DNA of 56,132 nucleotides from Bacteroidota bacterium (GTDB taxonomy: Bacteria; Bacteroidota; Bacteroidia; Bacteroidales; F082), in NCBI GenBank assembly GCA_016845175.1, contig JAERTD010000109.1:1-56132 (forward strand), written 5' to 3'. Every line of letters begins with the position of its first letter. Position 1 is the first letter of the stretch. Under the pieces are notes generated by a model. That model made no database searches and was not told the DNA's origin. It saw nothing but the letters and a program-made list of their open reading frames with translations. Shown here piece after piece: positions 9,091 to 16,671 of this stretch. The position numbers were made by a program, and so were the translations under genes.

Positions 9091-10122
9091 ATGCAAGAAA
9101 GTATAGATGTTGATAAACTTCAACTGACAAAAAAAGACTTTGAAAGTGATCAAATGGTGAAATGGTGTCCGGGTTGTGGAGACTATTCAATTTTAAAATC
9201 AGTTGAGAAAGTATTTCCTGAATTGGGCATTCCCAAGGAAGATTTTGTGGTTGTATCAGGGATTGGTTGTTCTTCACGATTCCCTTATTATATGAATACT
9301 TATGGCATGCATGGCATCCATGGTAGGGCAGCTGCATTGGCAACAGGTATAAAATTGGCCAATCCGAAATTGAGTGTCTGGATGATTACTGGTGACGGCG
9401 ATTCTATGGCCATTGGCGGTAACCATTTCATTCATATGGCAAGAAGAAATGTCGATTTGAATGTGTTGATCTTTAATAATAAGATCTATGGTTTGACCAA
9501 AGGTCAGTTTTCTCCCACTACTCCAAAGGGTTCAAAAACCAAAACATCTCCTCAGGGAACCTTTGAAGCACCCTTTAACCCTGGTGAATTGGTGATTGGT
9601 TCCAGAGGAAAGTTTTTTGCTCGAGTGGTAGATACCAACCCCAAGCATATGGCAGAAATATTTACTGAGGCAGCCAAGCATAAAGGGGCTTCCATAGTCG
9701 AGATTCTGGCTAACTGTATTATTTTCAATAACCATACACACGGGCTGATTACTGGTAGAGAGACTAAAGCCGATAATCAATTATACCTTCAAGCCGGGAA
9801 ACCCATGATTTTTGGTAAGGATAATGATAAAGGTATTGTCTTTAAAGGAACCAGCCTGGAAGTAGTAACTATTGGAGAAAATGGAATAACCGAAGAGGAT
9901 ATTCTAGTTCATGATCCATATACCAAATTTCCTGGTATCCACATGATGTTGGCCAATATGATGCCTCCGGCCTATCCTGCTGCTTTAGGAGTGATTCGTT
10001 CAGTTAAAGCTGATACCTTCGATAAAGAAGTTTGGGATTCGGTTGAGGAAGAAAAGAAAACTTCACCATTGAAGTCAATGGATGACCTGCTAAGAAGTGG
10101 GAACACCTGGACTATCGATTAA
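9091..10122 (+). CDS. korB: 2-oxoglutarate:ferredoxin oxidoreductase, beta subunit
   Basis: 343 residues. The thiamine-diphosphate-binding half of the enzyme. The thiamine signature GDGDSMAIGGNHF is at 101-113 with NNKIYGLTKGQ at 129-139. Four cysteines, C26 and C29 (WCPGCGD), C60 (GIGCSSR) and C209 (ANCII), match the ligands of the single [4Fe-4S] cluster in this subunit family. There is no extra ferredoxin domain, so the enzyme needs an external ferredoxin, consistent with the small ferredoxin gene next door. It is translated from the same transcript as korA and followed by a strong terminator. Confidence 0.9.
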   Translation: MQESIDVDKLQLTKKDFESDQMVKWCPGCGDYSILKSVEKVFPELGIPKEDFVVVSGIGCSSRFPYYMNTYGMHGIHGRAAALATGIKLANPKLSVWMITGDGDSMAIGGNHFIHMARRNVDLNVLIFNNKIYGLTKGQFSPTTPKGSKTKTSPQGTFEAPFNPGELVIGSRGKFFARVVDTNPKHMAEIFTEAAKHKGASIVEILANCIIFNNHTHGLITGRETKADNQLYLQAGKPMIFGKDNDKGIVFKGTSLEVVTIGENGITEEDILVHDPYTKFPGIHMMLANMMPPAYPAALGVIRSVKADTFDKEVWDSVEEEKKTSPLKSMDDLLRSGNTWTID

Positions 10123-10140
10123 AGTGAAACAAAACATTTG

Positions 10141-10171
10141 AAAGGCTGTCTCCATAGAGGCAGCCTTTTTT
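10141..10171 (+). terminator. Terminator after korB
   Basis: AAAGGCTG and CAGCCTTT pair, continued by CTC/GAG across one T-G position with a CATA loop, then a run of Ts. It ends only 7 bases before the -7 element of tilS, so terminator and next promoter are nearly fused. Confidence 0.85.
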
Positions 10172-10177
10172 ATTTCG

Positions 10178-10185
10178 TACTTTTA
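10178..10185 (+). promoter_or_regulatory. -7-like element (TACTTTTA) abutting the tilS start
   Basis: TACTTTTA matches TAnnTTTG except for the last base and is followed by only CCCC before the ATG at 10190. The predicted transcription start coincides with the start codon (leaderless). Confidence 0.45.
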
Positions 10186-10189
10186 CCCC

Positions 10190-11536
10190 ATGATTGAGCA
10201 GCTAAAGCAGTACATTTCAACCCATAAGCTATGCAAATCTAATGCGAAAGTGTTGGTGGCCATAAGCGGTGGTGTCGATTCTGTGGTGCTTGCCGATCTC
10301 ATGTTTCATCTGGGTTATGACATTGGACTGGCCCATTGCAATTTTGGACTACGGTCTGAAGCATCTGACAAGGATGCTCAATTTGTTAAACAGCTGGCGA
10401 AATTATATGGGATTCCGGCACACATTGAAAATTGTGATGCTGCAGCCTATGCAAGCCTGCATAAATATAGTATACAGGAAGCAGCGAGGGAGCTACGCTA
10501 TCAATGGTTTGACAATCTTACACAGCAACACGCTTATGATGTGGTGGCCATTGCTCATCATGCAGATGATCAAACAGAGACTTTTTTTATCAATCTGTTT
10601 AGAGGATCCGGAATTGCCGGTTTAAAGGGTATGCCCAGGAAAAGAGACCAATACATCCGCCCCTTGTTATTTGCTAAGCGATTGGATATAGAAAACTATG
10701 CAAAGGATAAAGGATTGAAATGGAGGGAAGACAGTTCCAACGCCTCGGATAAATATTTAAGGAACAGAATTCGTCATCATCTGATTCCGATCTTGCAGGA
10801 TGTTATTTCGGAAGACAAAAACAATCTGAGCGAAACTTTGGGGCATTTATTGGAAGATCATATTCTCTTTCAGCAACTCCTGGATGAAAAAAGGGAAGGC
10901 CTGTTGAATGAAATTCCTGAAGGATTCAGTATTCAAATTCATACATTACTTGAATTAAACCCTTTAGGAGTATGGCTGTATTACCTTTTGAAGCCATTTG
11001 GCTTTCAACGGACAACCACAAATAGTCTGGCTACGGTGCTGCTTGGGTCTAACCGAGGTCAGGAATTTGATGCAGAACACTGGCAACTGTTGCTCGATCG
11101 GGAACAAATACTCCTCATTCGAAAGACAAATGCTGTGGATAATAGTATATATAAGGTAACTGCACATCAAAAGAGATTAACTCATCCCATATCATTGGAT
11201 ATCCAACAGCTTTCAAAAGAAGTTGATTGGCCTCTGGGAGAAAGCCCTCTGGTGGCCTGGTTTGATTATCAGCAACTTAGATTTCCCTTAAGCATCAGGA
11301 AATGGAAAAAAGGGGATCGTTTTACCCCATTGGGTATGCAGGGTAGCAAACTCATCAGTGATTTTTTTATTGACAATAAATTCAATCGTTTACAAAAAGA
11401 ATCTGTATGGTTGTTGTTTTCGGGGGAGACTATCATTTGGATTATTGGACACCGGACATCAGAATCTTGTAAGATTCGACCGACAACAACGACTGTTCTT
11501 AGGGTTGCCTGTGATATGGGGGCTGACAAAATATAG
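10190..11536 (+). CDS. tilS: tRNA(Ile)-lysidine synthase
   Basis: 448 residues. It attaches lysine to C34 of the CAU-anticodon tRNA-Ile2 using ATP, changing both its decoding and its charging identity. The N-type ATP pyrophosphatase P-loop SGGVDS is at residues 26-31. HHADDQTETFFINLFRG (about 122-138) and LRNRIRHHLIP (about 201-211) are the other family signatures. The C-terminal TilS substrate-binding domain around 358-440 (LSIRKWKKGDRFTPLGMQGSK) is present, so this is the long form as in E. coli. The gene appears to be a single transcription unit between the korB terminator and the dsbD-like promoter. Confidence 0.93.
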   Translation: MIEQLKQYISTHKLCKSNAKVLVAISGGVDSVVLADLMFHLGYDIGLAHCNFGLRSEASDKDAQFVKQLAKLYGIPAHIENCDAAAYASLHKYSIQEAARELRYQWFDNLTQQHAYDVVAIAHHADDQTETFFINLFRGSGIAGLKGMPRKRDQYIRPLLFAKRLDIENYAKDKGLKWREDSSNASDKYLRNRIRHHLIPILQDVISEDKNNLSETLGHLLEDHILFQQLLDEKREGLLNEIPEGFSIQIHTLLELNPLGVWLYYLLKPFGFQRTTTNSLATVLLGSNRGQEFDAEHWQLLLDREQILLIRKTNAVDNSIYKVTAHQKRLTHPISLDIQQLSKEVDWPLGESPLVAWFDYQQLRFPLSIRKWKKGDRFTPLGMQGSKLISDFFIDNKFNRLQKESVWLLFSGETIIWIIGHRTSESCKIRPTTTTVLRVACDMGADKI

Positions 11537-11583
11537 AAAGCTATCTAAATAGTGTCAATAAGTCCCGTCAATGCAACAACCCA

Positions 11584-11628
11584 TGCCTGAAGGTTGTCAA
11601 TCAGGCAAGCCCATCACATTTTGTGATA
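11584..11628. repeat. Two small inverted repeats upstream of the dsbD-like gene
   Basis: TGCCTGA/TCAGGCA (11584-11590 and 11601-11607) and ATCACA/TGTGAT (11614-11619 and 11623-11628) lie after the tilS stop. The first has no T-run, so it is a weak terminator candidate. The second is an operator-sized dyad about 12 bases ahead of the -7 element at 11641. Confidence 0.35.
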
Positions 11629-11640
11629 GCATAAGATTCT

Positions 11641-11648
11641 TATTTTTG
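11641..11648 (+). promoter_or_regulatory. -7 promoter element (TATTTTTG) for the dsbD-like gene
   Basis: TATTTTTG fits TAnnTTTG and ends 23 bases before the ATG at 11672. A TTTG at 11621-11624 is 16 bases upstream, slightly closer than the usual -33 spacing. Confidence 0.5.
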
Positions 11649-11671
11649 CATTTCATTTTAGAATAGGTATA

Positions 11672-14119
11672 ATGAACAATATTAAGACATTACTTCTCTC
11701 ACTTGTATTGGTGTTTTCTTTTGCTGCTAAAGCACAGATATTAGAACCTGTCAAGTGGAGTTTCTCATCCAATAAGTTAAACGATACTGAGTACGAGCTG
11801 ATATTTAAAGCAAGTATTGACCATAAGTGGCATTTGTATTCACAGGACATTCCTATGTCACCTCCGGCTACCACCTTTGCATTCGAGGAAAGTTCAGGCT
11901 ATGAATTGGTTGGCAAGGTCAGCGAAGAGAGCGAGATCATCGAAGAGTATGACCCAAATTTTGAGATGGAGCTCAAGTTCTTTGCAGATGAAGCCATATT
12001 CAAACAGAAGGTTAAGATACTCACTACAGCTGAAGTTACTGTAAACGGCACACTGGAATTTATGTGTTGTGATGATACCAAATGTTTACCTCCGACTGAT
12101 GTGGATTTCAGTATCAAGATACAGGAAGGAAGTGGTGGTGCACCAAAGCAGAACATTCTTGAGCCAGTAGTCTGGGATATCAGTGTAACTGAAGTTGGTG
12201 ATGCTACCTATGATATTCACTATAAAGCAAGTATTGATGAAGGGTATCACCTCTACTCATTGACTATTCCTGAAGATGGGCCTTTGCCAACTGAGTTTTT
12301 ATTTGAAGACCCAAAGGGTTTTGAAGTGGTGGACGGGCCTGTGGAGATTATAAAGCCCATTGAAGAATATGATGATGTCTTTAAGATGGATATCAAATTC
12401 TTTGAGCATGAAGCCCATTTTAAAAATACCATCAAAATAACTTCTGATGATTCTCCGCTTAAAGTTATAGGTGAGATTGCCTATATGGTGTGTAATGACG
12501 TGGGTTGTGTGGCTTTGTATGAAGATATTGAATTGGCTTTCGATGGTAAGTCAGGTGGTTTGATTGCAGCTGATGAGCTAATGGATACTGATATTAGTGC
12601 CAGTGAAGATATGGGTGATATTCAAGGTAAAAAAGCATCCCTCTGGGGTTTCTTTATCCTGTCATTTCTTGGTGGGCTAGCCGCTATACTCACACCTTGT
12701 GTGTTTCCGATGATTCCGATGACGGTTTCCTTTTTTATGAAGGATGGTGAGGAAAAATCAAAAGGAAAAGCACAAGCCCTGCTGTATGGCTTCAGTATCA
12801 TTGCCATTTACACCTTTATCGGATCAATATTGGCAGTTATTGCCGGTCCTGATATTGCCAACTGGCTCAGTACACACTGGTTACCTAATGTATTGTTCTT
12901 CCTGATTTTTGTAATTTTTGCAGCATCCTTTTTCGGCATGTTCGAGATTGTGATCCCCAGCTCTTTAATTACCAAATCCGATCAGAAGGCTGATAAAGGT
13001 GGCTTCCTGGGACCTGTTTTTATGGCCATGACTTTGGTGTTGGTTTCCTTTAGCTGTACCGGACCTATCGTAGGAACCATTTTAGTAGAATCTGCTGGTG
13101 GACAAGTACTCAAACCGATTATCGGGATGTTTGGTTTTTCATTGGCATTTGCTTTGCCCTTTACACTCTTCGCCTTCTTCCCTTCACTGTTACAGGGACT
13201 GCCCAAATCAGGTGGCTGGTTGAACTCGGTGAAAGTGGTCCTTGGATTCCTGGAACTGGCGCTGGGATTGAAATTTCTATCCGTAGCAGACCAAACCTAC
13301 CACTGGGGATTACTCGATCGTGAAGTATATATCGCTTTCTGGATTGTGATCTTCTTCCTCATGGGATTATATCTGCTGGGCAAACTCAAATTCGCACATG
13401 ATTCGGATACACCTTTCGTTGGTGTGCCGCGACTGATGCTGGCGATCATCACCTTTACTTTTGTGATGTACCTGATTCCGGGTATGTTTGGGGCACCACT
13501 TAAAGCTTTGTCGGGCTATTTGCCTCCACAAAGTACCCATGACTTTGATCTGAATGCGGTGATTCGTGATAATGTAAAAGTATATGCAAGCTCGGGTGGG
13601 GGAGGCCATGAGGTTGAAGAAATATGTGAAACTCCTAAATACCACGACTTCCTTCACTTACCTCACGGATTGCAGGGCTATTTTGATTATGAACAAGCCC
13701 TGAAATGTGCAAAAGAACAGAATAAACCCATATTTATTGATTTCACAGGACACGGTTGTGTGAATTGTCGGGAAATGGAGGCCAATGTTTGGTCCGATCC
13801 TGCAGTAATCAAACGTCTCAGAGAAGACTTCATTATTGTAGCCTTGTATGTGGATGATAAAACAAAACTTGACGAAAGCGAATGGGTAACATCAAGCTAT
13901 GACGGAAAGGTAAAGAAAACCGTAGGTAAGAAATATGCCGATCTGCAGGTCACAAAGTTTGGAGTGAATGCGCAACCATTTTATGTACTTATGGGTCATA
14001 ATGGTGAGGTGCTTACACAGCCACGTGCCTATGATCTGGATGTAGAGGCTTTTGTCAAATTCTTAGATGCTGGAAAAGAGAATTTTAAGAATGGCAAGAA
14101 AGCTTTTCAAATAAACTAA
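11672..14119 (+). CDS. DsbD-like thiol:disulfide reductase with duplicated N-terminal domain
   Basis: 815 residues against about 565 for E. coli DsbD. A signal peptide ends near residue 22 (SFAAKAQ). Two homologous DsbD-N-like domains follow, at about 23-152 (LEPVKWSFSS; C132/C133 and C138 in MCCDDTKCLPP) and 162-292 (LEPVVWDISV; C274 and C279 in MVCNDVGC). The membrane domain begins near 324 with LTPCVFPMIPM (C343), and a second membrane cysteine lies in SFSCTGPIVG. A C-terminal thioredoxin-like domain has its active site at C696-V-N-C699 (HGCVNCREM). This is the DsbD relay, moving electrons from cytoplasmic thioredoxin across the inner membrane to periplasmic partners. The second N-terminal domain is the unusual part. 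A terminator follows. Confidence 0.88.
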   Translation: MNNIKTLLLSLVLVFSFAAKAQILEPVKWSFSSNKLNDTEYELIFKASIDHKWHLYSQDIPMSPPATTFAFEESSGYELVGKVSEESEIIEEYDPNFEMELKFFADEAIFKQKVKILTTAEVTVNGTLEFMCCDDTKCLPPTDVDFSIKIQEGSGGAPKQNILEPVVWDISVTEVGDATYDIHYKASIDEGYHLYSLTIPEDGPLPTEFLFEDPKGFEVVDGPVEIIKPIEEYDDVFKMDIKFFEHEAHFKNTIKITSDDSPLKVIGEIAYMVCNDVGCVALYEDIELAFDGKSGGLIAADELMDTDISASEDMGDIQGKKASLWGFFILSFLGGLAAILTPCVFPMIPMTVSFFMKDGEEKSKGKAQALLYGFSIIAIYTFIGSILAVIAGPDIANWLSTHWLPNVLFFLIFVIFAASFFGMFEIVIPSSLITKSDQKADKGGFLGPVFMAMTLVLVSFSCTGPIVGTILVESAGGQVLKPIIGMFGFSLAFALPFTLFAFFPSLLQGLPKSGGWLNSVKVVLGFLELALGLKFLSVADQTYHWGLLDREVYIAFWIVIFFLMGLYLLGKLKFAHDSDTPFVGVPRLMLAIITFTFVMYLIPGMFGAPLKALSGYLPPQSTHDFDLNAVIRDNVKVYASSGGGGHEVEEICETPKYHDFLHLPHGLQGYFDYEQALKCAKEQNKPIFIDFTGHGCVNCREMEANVWSDPAVIKRLREDFIIVALYVDDKTKLDESEWVTSSYDGKVKKTVGKKYADLQVTKFGVNAQPFYVLMGHNGEVLTQPRAYDLDVEAFVKFLDAGKENFKNGKKAFQIN

Positions 14120-14140
14120 AGCAAACATTGCAAAGAAAGG

Positions 14141-14166
14141 AGCCGGTTAATCACCGGCTTTTTTTT
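14141..14166 (+). terminator. Terminator after the dsbD-like gene
   Basis: AGCCGGT and ACCGGCT enclose the loop TAATC and are followed by eight Ts. It lies between two convergent genes and may also slow transcription arriving from prfC. Confidence 0.85.
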
Positions 14167-14194
14167 GCTTTAGTAGGTAATAAATAAGTCTCTA

Positions 14195-15775
14195 TTATGA
14201 ATCAAATTCTGAGGTGAAGTAGAATTTGATGTCGCTATACTTTTCCTGTGCCATTTGCAAGGCAAAAGGAGTGTCTGCCAAAAAAACTTCACGTCCTTCT
14301 TTATCCAAGGCAATCTGATTAGACTTTCTCGCCCTGAAATCATTCAATTGTGTGTCATTATCACTTACAAACCAGGCGGTTTTGTACAACGTAATGGGTT
14401 GGTAACGACATTTGGCCCCATACTCATGTTCCAGTCGGTATTGGATGACTTCAAATTGTAAAGCACCAACGGTTCCAATGATCTTTCTGCCTGTATGTTT
14501 TCCTGTAAACAATTGAGCTACGCCTTCATCCATCAGCTGATCAATACCTTTTGATAATTGCTTGGATCGCATGGGATCGGCATTTTCTACGTAGCGGAAC
14601 AATTCAGGAGAAAAACTGGGGATGCCTTTATAATTAAGGATTTCCCCTTCCGTAAGTGTATCTCCAATTTTAAAGTTTCCAGTGTCGTGCAAACCCACAA
14701 TATCACCAGGGAAGACTTCTTCCACAATGGATTTCTTCTGTGCCATAAATGCAGTTGGACTCGAAAACTTCAGTTTGCGGTTATGACGAATATGCAAATA
14801 ATTGGTATTTCTCTTAAAACTACCGGACACCACCCTTACGAAGGCAATCCTGTCCCGGTGGTTGGGATCCATATTGGCATGGATTTTAAATACAAAGCCT
14901 GTGAATTGGTCTTCCGTAGGTTCGATGAAGCGGATGTCACTTTCTCTTCCTTGTGGAATAGGGGCTATATTGATAAAGTTGTCGAGTAATTCTTTAACAC
15001 CGAAATTGTTAAGGGCACTCCCAAAGAATACGGGAGAGATCTCTGCTTTGAGGTAATCGTCAACTTCAAAGTCTGGATATACTGCATCAACCAGTTCCTG
15101 TTCTTCCCTCAGTAATTCAGCCTGACTGCCAATATAATTTTCCAGCTCAGGATCACTAAGGTCATCGAAAGAAATTCCTTTTTCCACTATCTGGCTGCCT
15201 GGATCAAACAGATTCAAATTTTTCCGGATCATGTCATAGACTCCCCTAAAATCGCCACCCATACCTACGGGCCAGCTCAAAGGGGTTACTTTCAAACCCA
15301 GTTTTTGCTCAATTTCATCCATCAATTCAAAGGCATCCTTACCAGGCCTGTCCAGTTTGTTAATGAAGACAATCACAGGAGTCTTGCGCATGCGGCAGAC
15401 CTTCACCAATTTTTCCGTTTGGGGCTCCACACCTTTGGCCACATCAATTACTACCACCACACTGTCAACCGCAGTAAGGGTTCTAAAGGTGTCCTCTGCA
15501 AAGTCCTGGTGACCGGGAGTGTCAAGAATATTGATCATGGTGTCCTGGTATTCAAAACCCATCACAGAAGTAGCCACGGAAATACCTCTTTGTCGCTCAA
15601 TTTCCATCCAGTCGGAAGTGGCCGTTTTTTTAATCTTGTTTGACTTTACCGCACCGGCAACCTGAATAGCACCACCATAGAGCAATAGTTTTTCGGTGAG
15701 TGTAGTCTTACCGGCATCCGGGTGACTGATAATGGCAAAGGTTCTTCGCCTGTTGATTTCTTTGGTATGACTCAT
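14195..15775 (-). CDS. prfC: Peptide chain release factor 3
   Basis: 526 residues from the ATG at 15773-15775 ([20 protein letters not shown]), matching E. coli RF3 (529). RF3 is the translational GTPase that recycles RF1/RF2 after termination. The G1 loop SHPDAGKTT is near residue 17, DTPGHQDF (G3) near 86-93 and NKLDRPG (G4) near 140. The effector region has the RF3 type ([12 protein letters not shown]) rather than the EF-G type. The frame stays open upstream to 15850, but that extension runs into the palindromic repeat cluster and lacks family similarity, so the shorter start is preferred. A -7 element lies 18 bases upstream of it. Confidence 0.95.
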   Translation of the reverse strand: MSHTKEINRRRTFAIISHPDAGKTTLTEKLLLYGGAIQVAGAVKSNKIKKTATSDWMEIERQRGISVATSVMGFEYQDTMINILDTPGHQDFAEDTFRTLTAVDSVVVVIDVAKGVEPQTEKLVKVCRMRKTPVIVFINKLDRPGKDAFELMDEIEQKLGLKVTPLSWPVGMGGDFRGVYDMIRKNLNLFDPGSQIVEKGISFDDLSDPELENYIGSQAELLREEQELVDAVYPDFEVDDYLKAEISPVFFGSALNNFGVKELLDNFINIAPIPQGRESDIRFIEPTEDQFTGFVFKIHANMDPNHRDRIAFVRVVSGSFKRNTNYLHIRHNRKLKFSSPTAFMAQKKSIVEEVFPGDIVGLHDTGNFKIGDTLTEGEILNYKGIPSFSPELFRYVENADPMRSKQLSKGIDQLMDEGVAQLFTGKHTGRKIIGTVGALQFEVIQYRLEHEYGAKCRYQPITLYKTAWFVSDNDTQLNDFRARKSNQIALDKEGREVFLADTPFALQMAQEKYSDIKFYFTSEFDS

Positions 15776-15792
15776 GGATGAAAATTGAGGTG

Positions 15793-15800
15793 CAAAAGTA
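15793..15800 (-). promoter_or_regulatory. -7 promoter element (TACTTTTG) for prfC
   Basis: Minus-strand TACTTTTG matches TAnnTTTG and ends 17 bases before the chosen prfC ATG. This supports the 526-residue start. Confidence 0.55.
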
Positions 15801-15814
15801 GAAAAATTTAAGTA

Positions 15815-16067
15815 GCCACCACTGGCGCGAGTCTTCGGCACCACTGGCACGAGTCTCCAGACTCGTGCCCATTACTAGTGCGAGTCTTCAGACTCTTGCT
15901 TAAGTGAACTCCAAACTGCCGCTCGCTTGCACGAGTGGCTCCTATTCTTAACACTGCTGATCTGGTTTTGAAACCCAGATCTTGGATGATAACACTAGTC
16001 TGGTTCTTATTTGATAGTTGCCACCCGGCAAAGCCAAGCGGCTGTGAATGGTCTTACGACTCGTGCC
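15815..16067. repeat. Cluster of REP-like palindromic repeats
   Basis: The gap between prfC and the next gene holds several variants of one palindromic word. The best copy (15846-15869) has perfect 11-bp arms, GGCACGAGTCT and its complement, around CC. A degenerate palindrome is at 15877-15900 (arms GCGAGTCT/AGACTCTTGC). A half copy preceded by the same CCACTGG lead-in is at 15819-15840. Single arms occur at about 15929-15937 (GCACGAGTGG) and 16058-16067 (GACTCGTGCC). The arrangement resembles the REP/BIME-type repeats mobilised in trans by RAYT (TnpA_REP) transposases. No transposase gene is in the window. Confidence 0.75.
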
Positions 16068-16078
16068 TTATTAATTCC

Positions 16079-16086
16079 TATCTTTA
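16079..16086 (+). promoter_or_regulatory. -7-like element (TATCTTTA) abutting a start codon
   Basis: TATCTTTA differs from TAnnTTTG only in the last base and is followed by TGGGG and then ATG at 16092, so the message is predicted to be leaderless. Confidence 0.4.
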
Positions 16087-16091
16087 TGGGG

Positions 16092-16598
16092 ATGAAAAAG
16101 CGGATGTATAGTAGATCATCTGGTCGTTTTGCACTACCCCAGTTTCAGATGCTGGGATATGTTTTATTGGTTTGGGGTGGCTATATGGCCTACCAGGGAA
16201 GTCTTTGGTCAATGCTCGTCCTGTTCCTTGGGTTTGCACTGGCATCTGCCTCAATGGGTGTGCAAATCGATTTTCACAGGAAAAATCAAAGAGAGTATAT
16301 TTCAGTTTTTGGCATTCGGGTAGGGCAGTGGAAAACCATCCCTGACCTGGATTATGTGAGTGTTTACAAGGAGAACTACAAGCAGGCCATGGGCATGTTA
16401 TCCATCACATCAGACAATAGCTTTCAGAAATTCAAGATTAAATTGGTGGCCAAAGAAGATGAACATATGGAAGCCGGTCTTTTCAATTCCAAAGAAGAAG
16501 CCATGACACAAGCAAGATCAATTGCCACTGAACTGGAGGCCAAATTATTGGATTATACGGATAAGGAAGCCCAATGGGTTGAATTAGATACTACCTGA
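16092..16598 (+). CDS. Small membrane protein of unknown function, possibly PH-domain-like
   Basis: 168 residues from ATG 16092 (MKKRMYSRSSGRF). The frame stays open to 16011, but that stretch is repeat-derived, and the -7-like element sits just before 16092; ATG 16086 is an alternative. Two closely spaced hydrophobic segments (about 20-60) follow a basic N-terminus. A soluble domain of about 110 residues follows, with strand-rich text such as REYISVFGIRVGQWKTIP and FQKFKIKLVAKED and a C-terminal helix rich in Glu/Ala. The layout resembles bacterial PH-domain-like membrane proteins, but I do not recognise the family with certainty. It points the same way as priA, 74 bases upstream of it. Confidence 0.7.
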   Translation: MKKRMYSRSSGRFALPQFQMLGYVLLVWGGYMAYQGSLWSMLVLFLGFALASASMGVQIDFHRKNQREYISVFGIRVGQWKTIPDLDYVSVYKENYKQAMGMLSITSDNSFQKFKIKLVAKEDEHMEAGLFNSKEEAMTQARSIATELEAKLLDYTDKEAQWVELDTT

Positions 16599-16658
16599 AA
16601 TTAATAATCATATTAACCTACGATCATAATTATTCCTAAGGGTCAGCCTCAAAACCGC

Positions 16659-16666
16659 TATCTTTG
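16659..16666 (+). promoter_or_regulatory. -7 promoter element (TATCTTTG) abutting the priA start
   Basis: TATCTTTG is a perfect TAnnTTTG and ends 5 bases before the ATG at 16672, which predicts transcription starting at or next to the start codon. Confidence 0.55.
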
Positions 16667-16671
16667 TTTTG

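Noticed and set aside
11584..11607. Terminator after tilS
   Set aside because: The stem TGCCTGA/TCAGGCA has no following T-run on either strand, so it is listed only as an inverted repeat.
15776..15850. Upstream extension of prfC giving a 551-residue protein
   Set aside because: The extension is repeat-derived, has no RF3 similarity, and a -7 element lies between it and the family-typical start.
15815..16067. CRISPR array
   Set aside because: The repeats are palindromic, of unequal length and irregularly spaced, with no uniform spacers and no cas gene nearby.
16011..16091. Upstream start for the small membrane protein
   Set aside because: It runs through a repeat arm (16058-16067), and a -7-like box sits immediately before ATG 16092.
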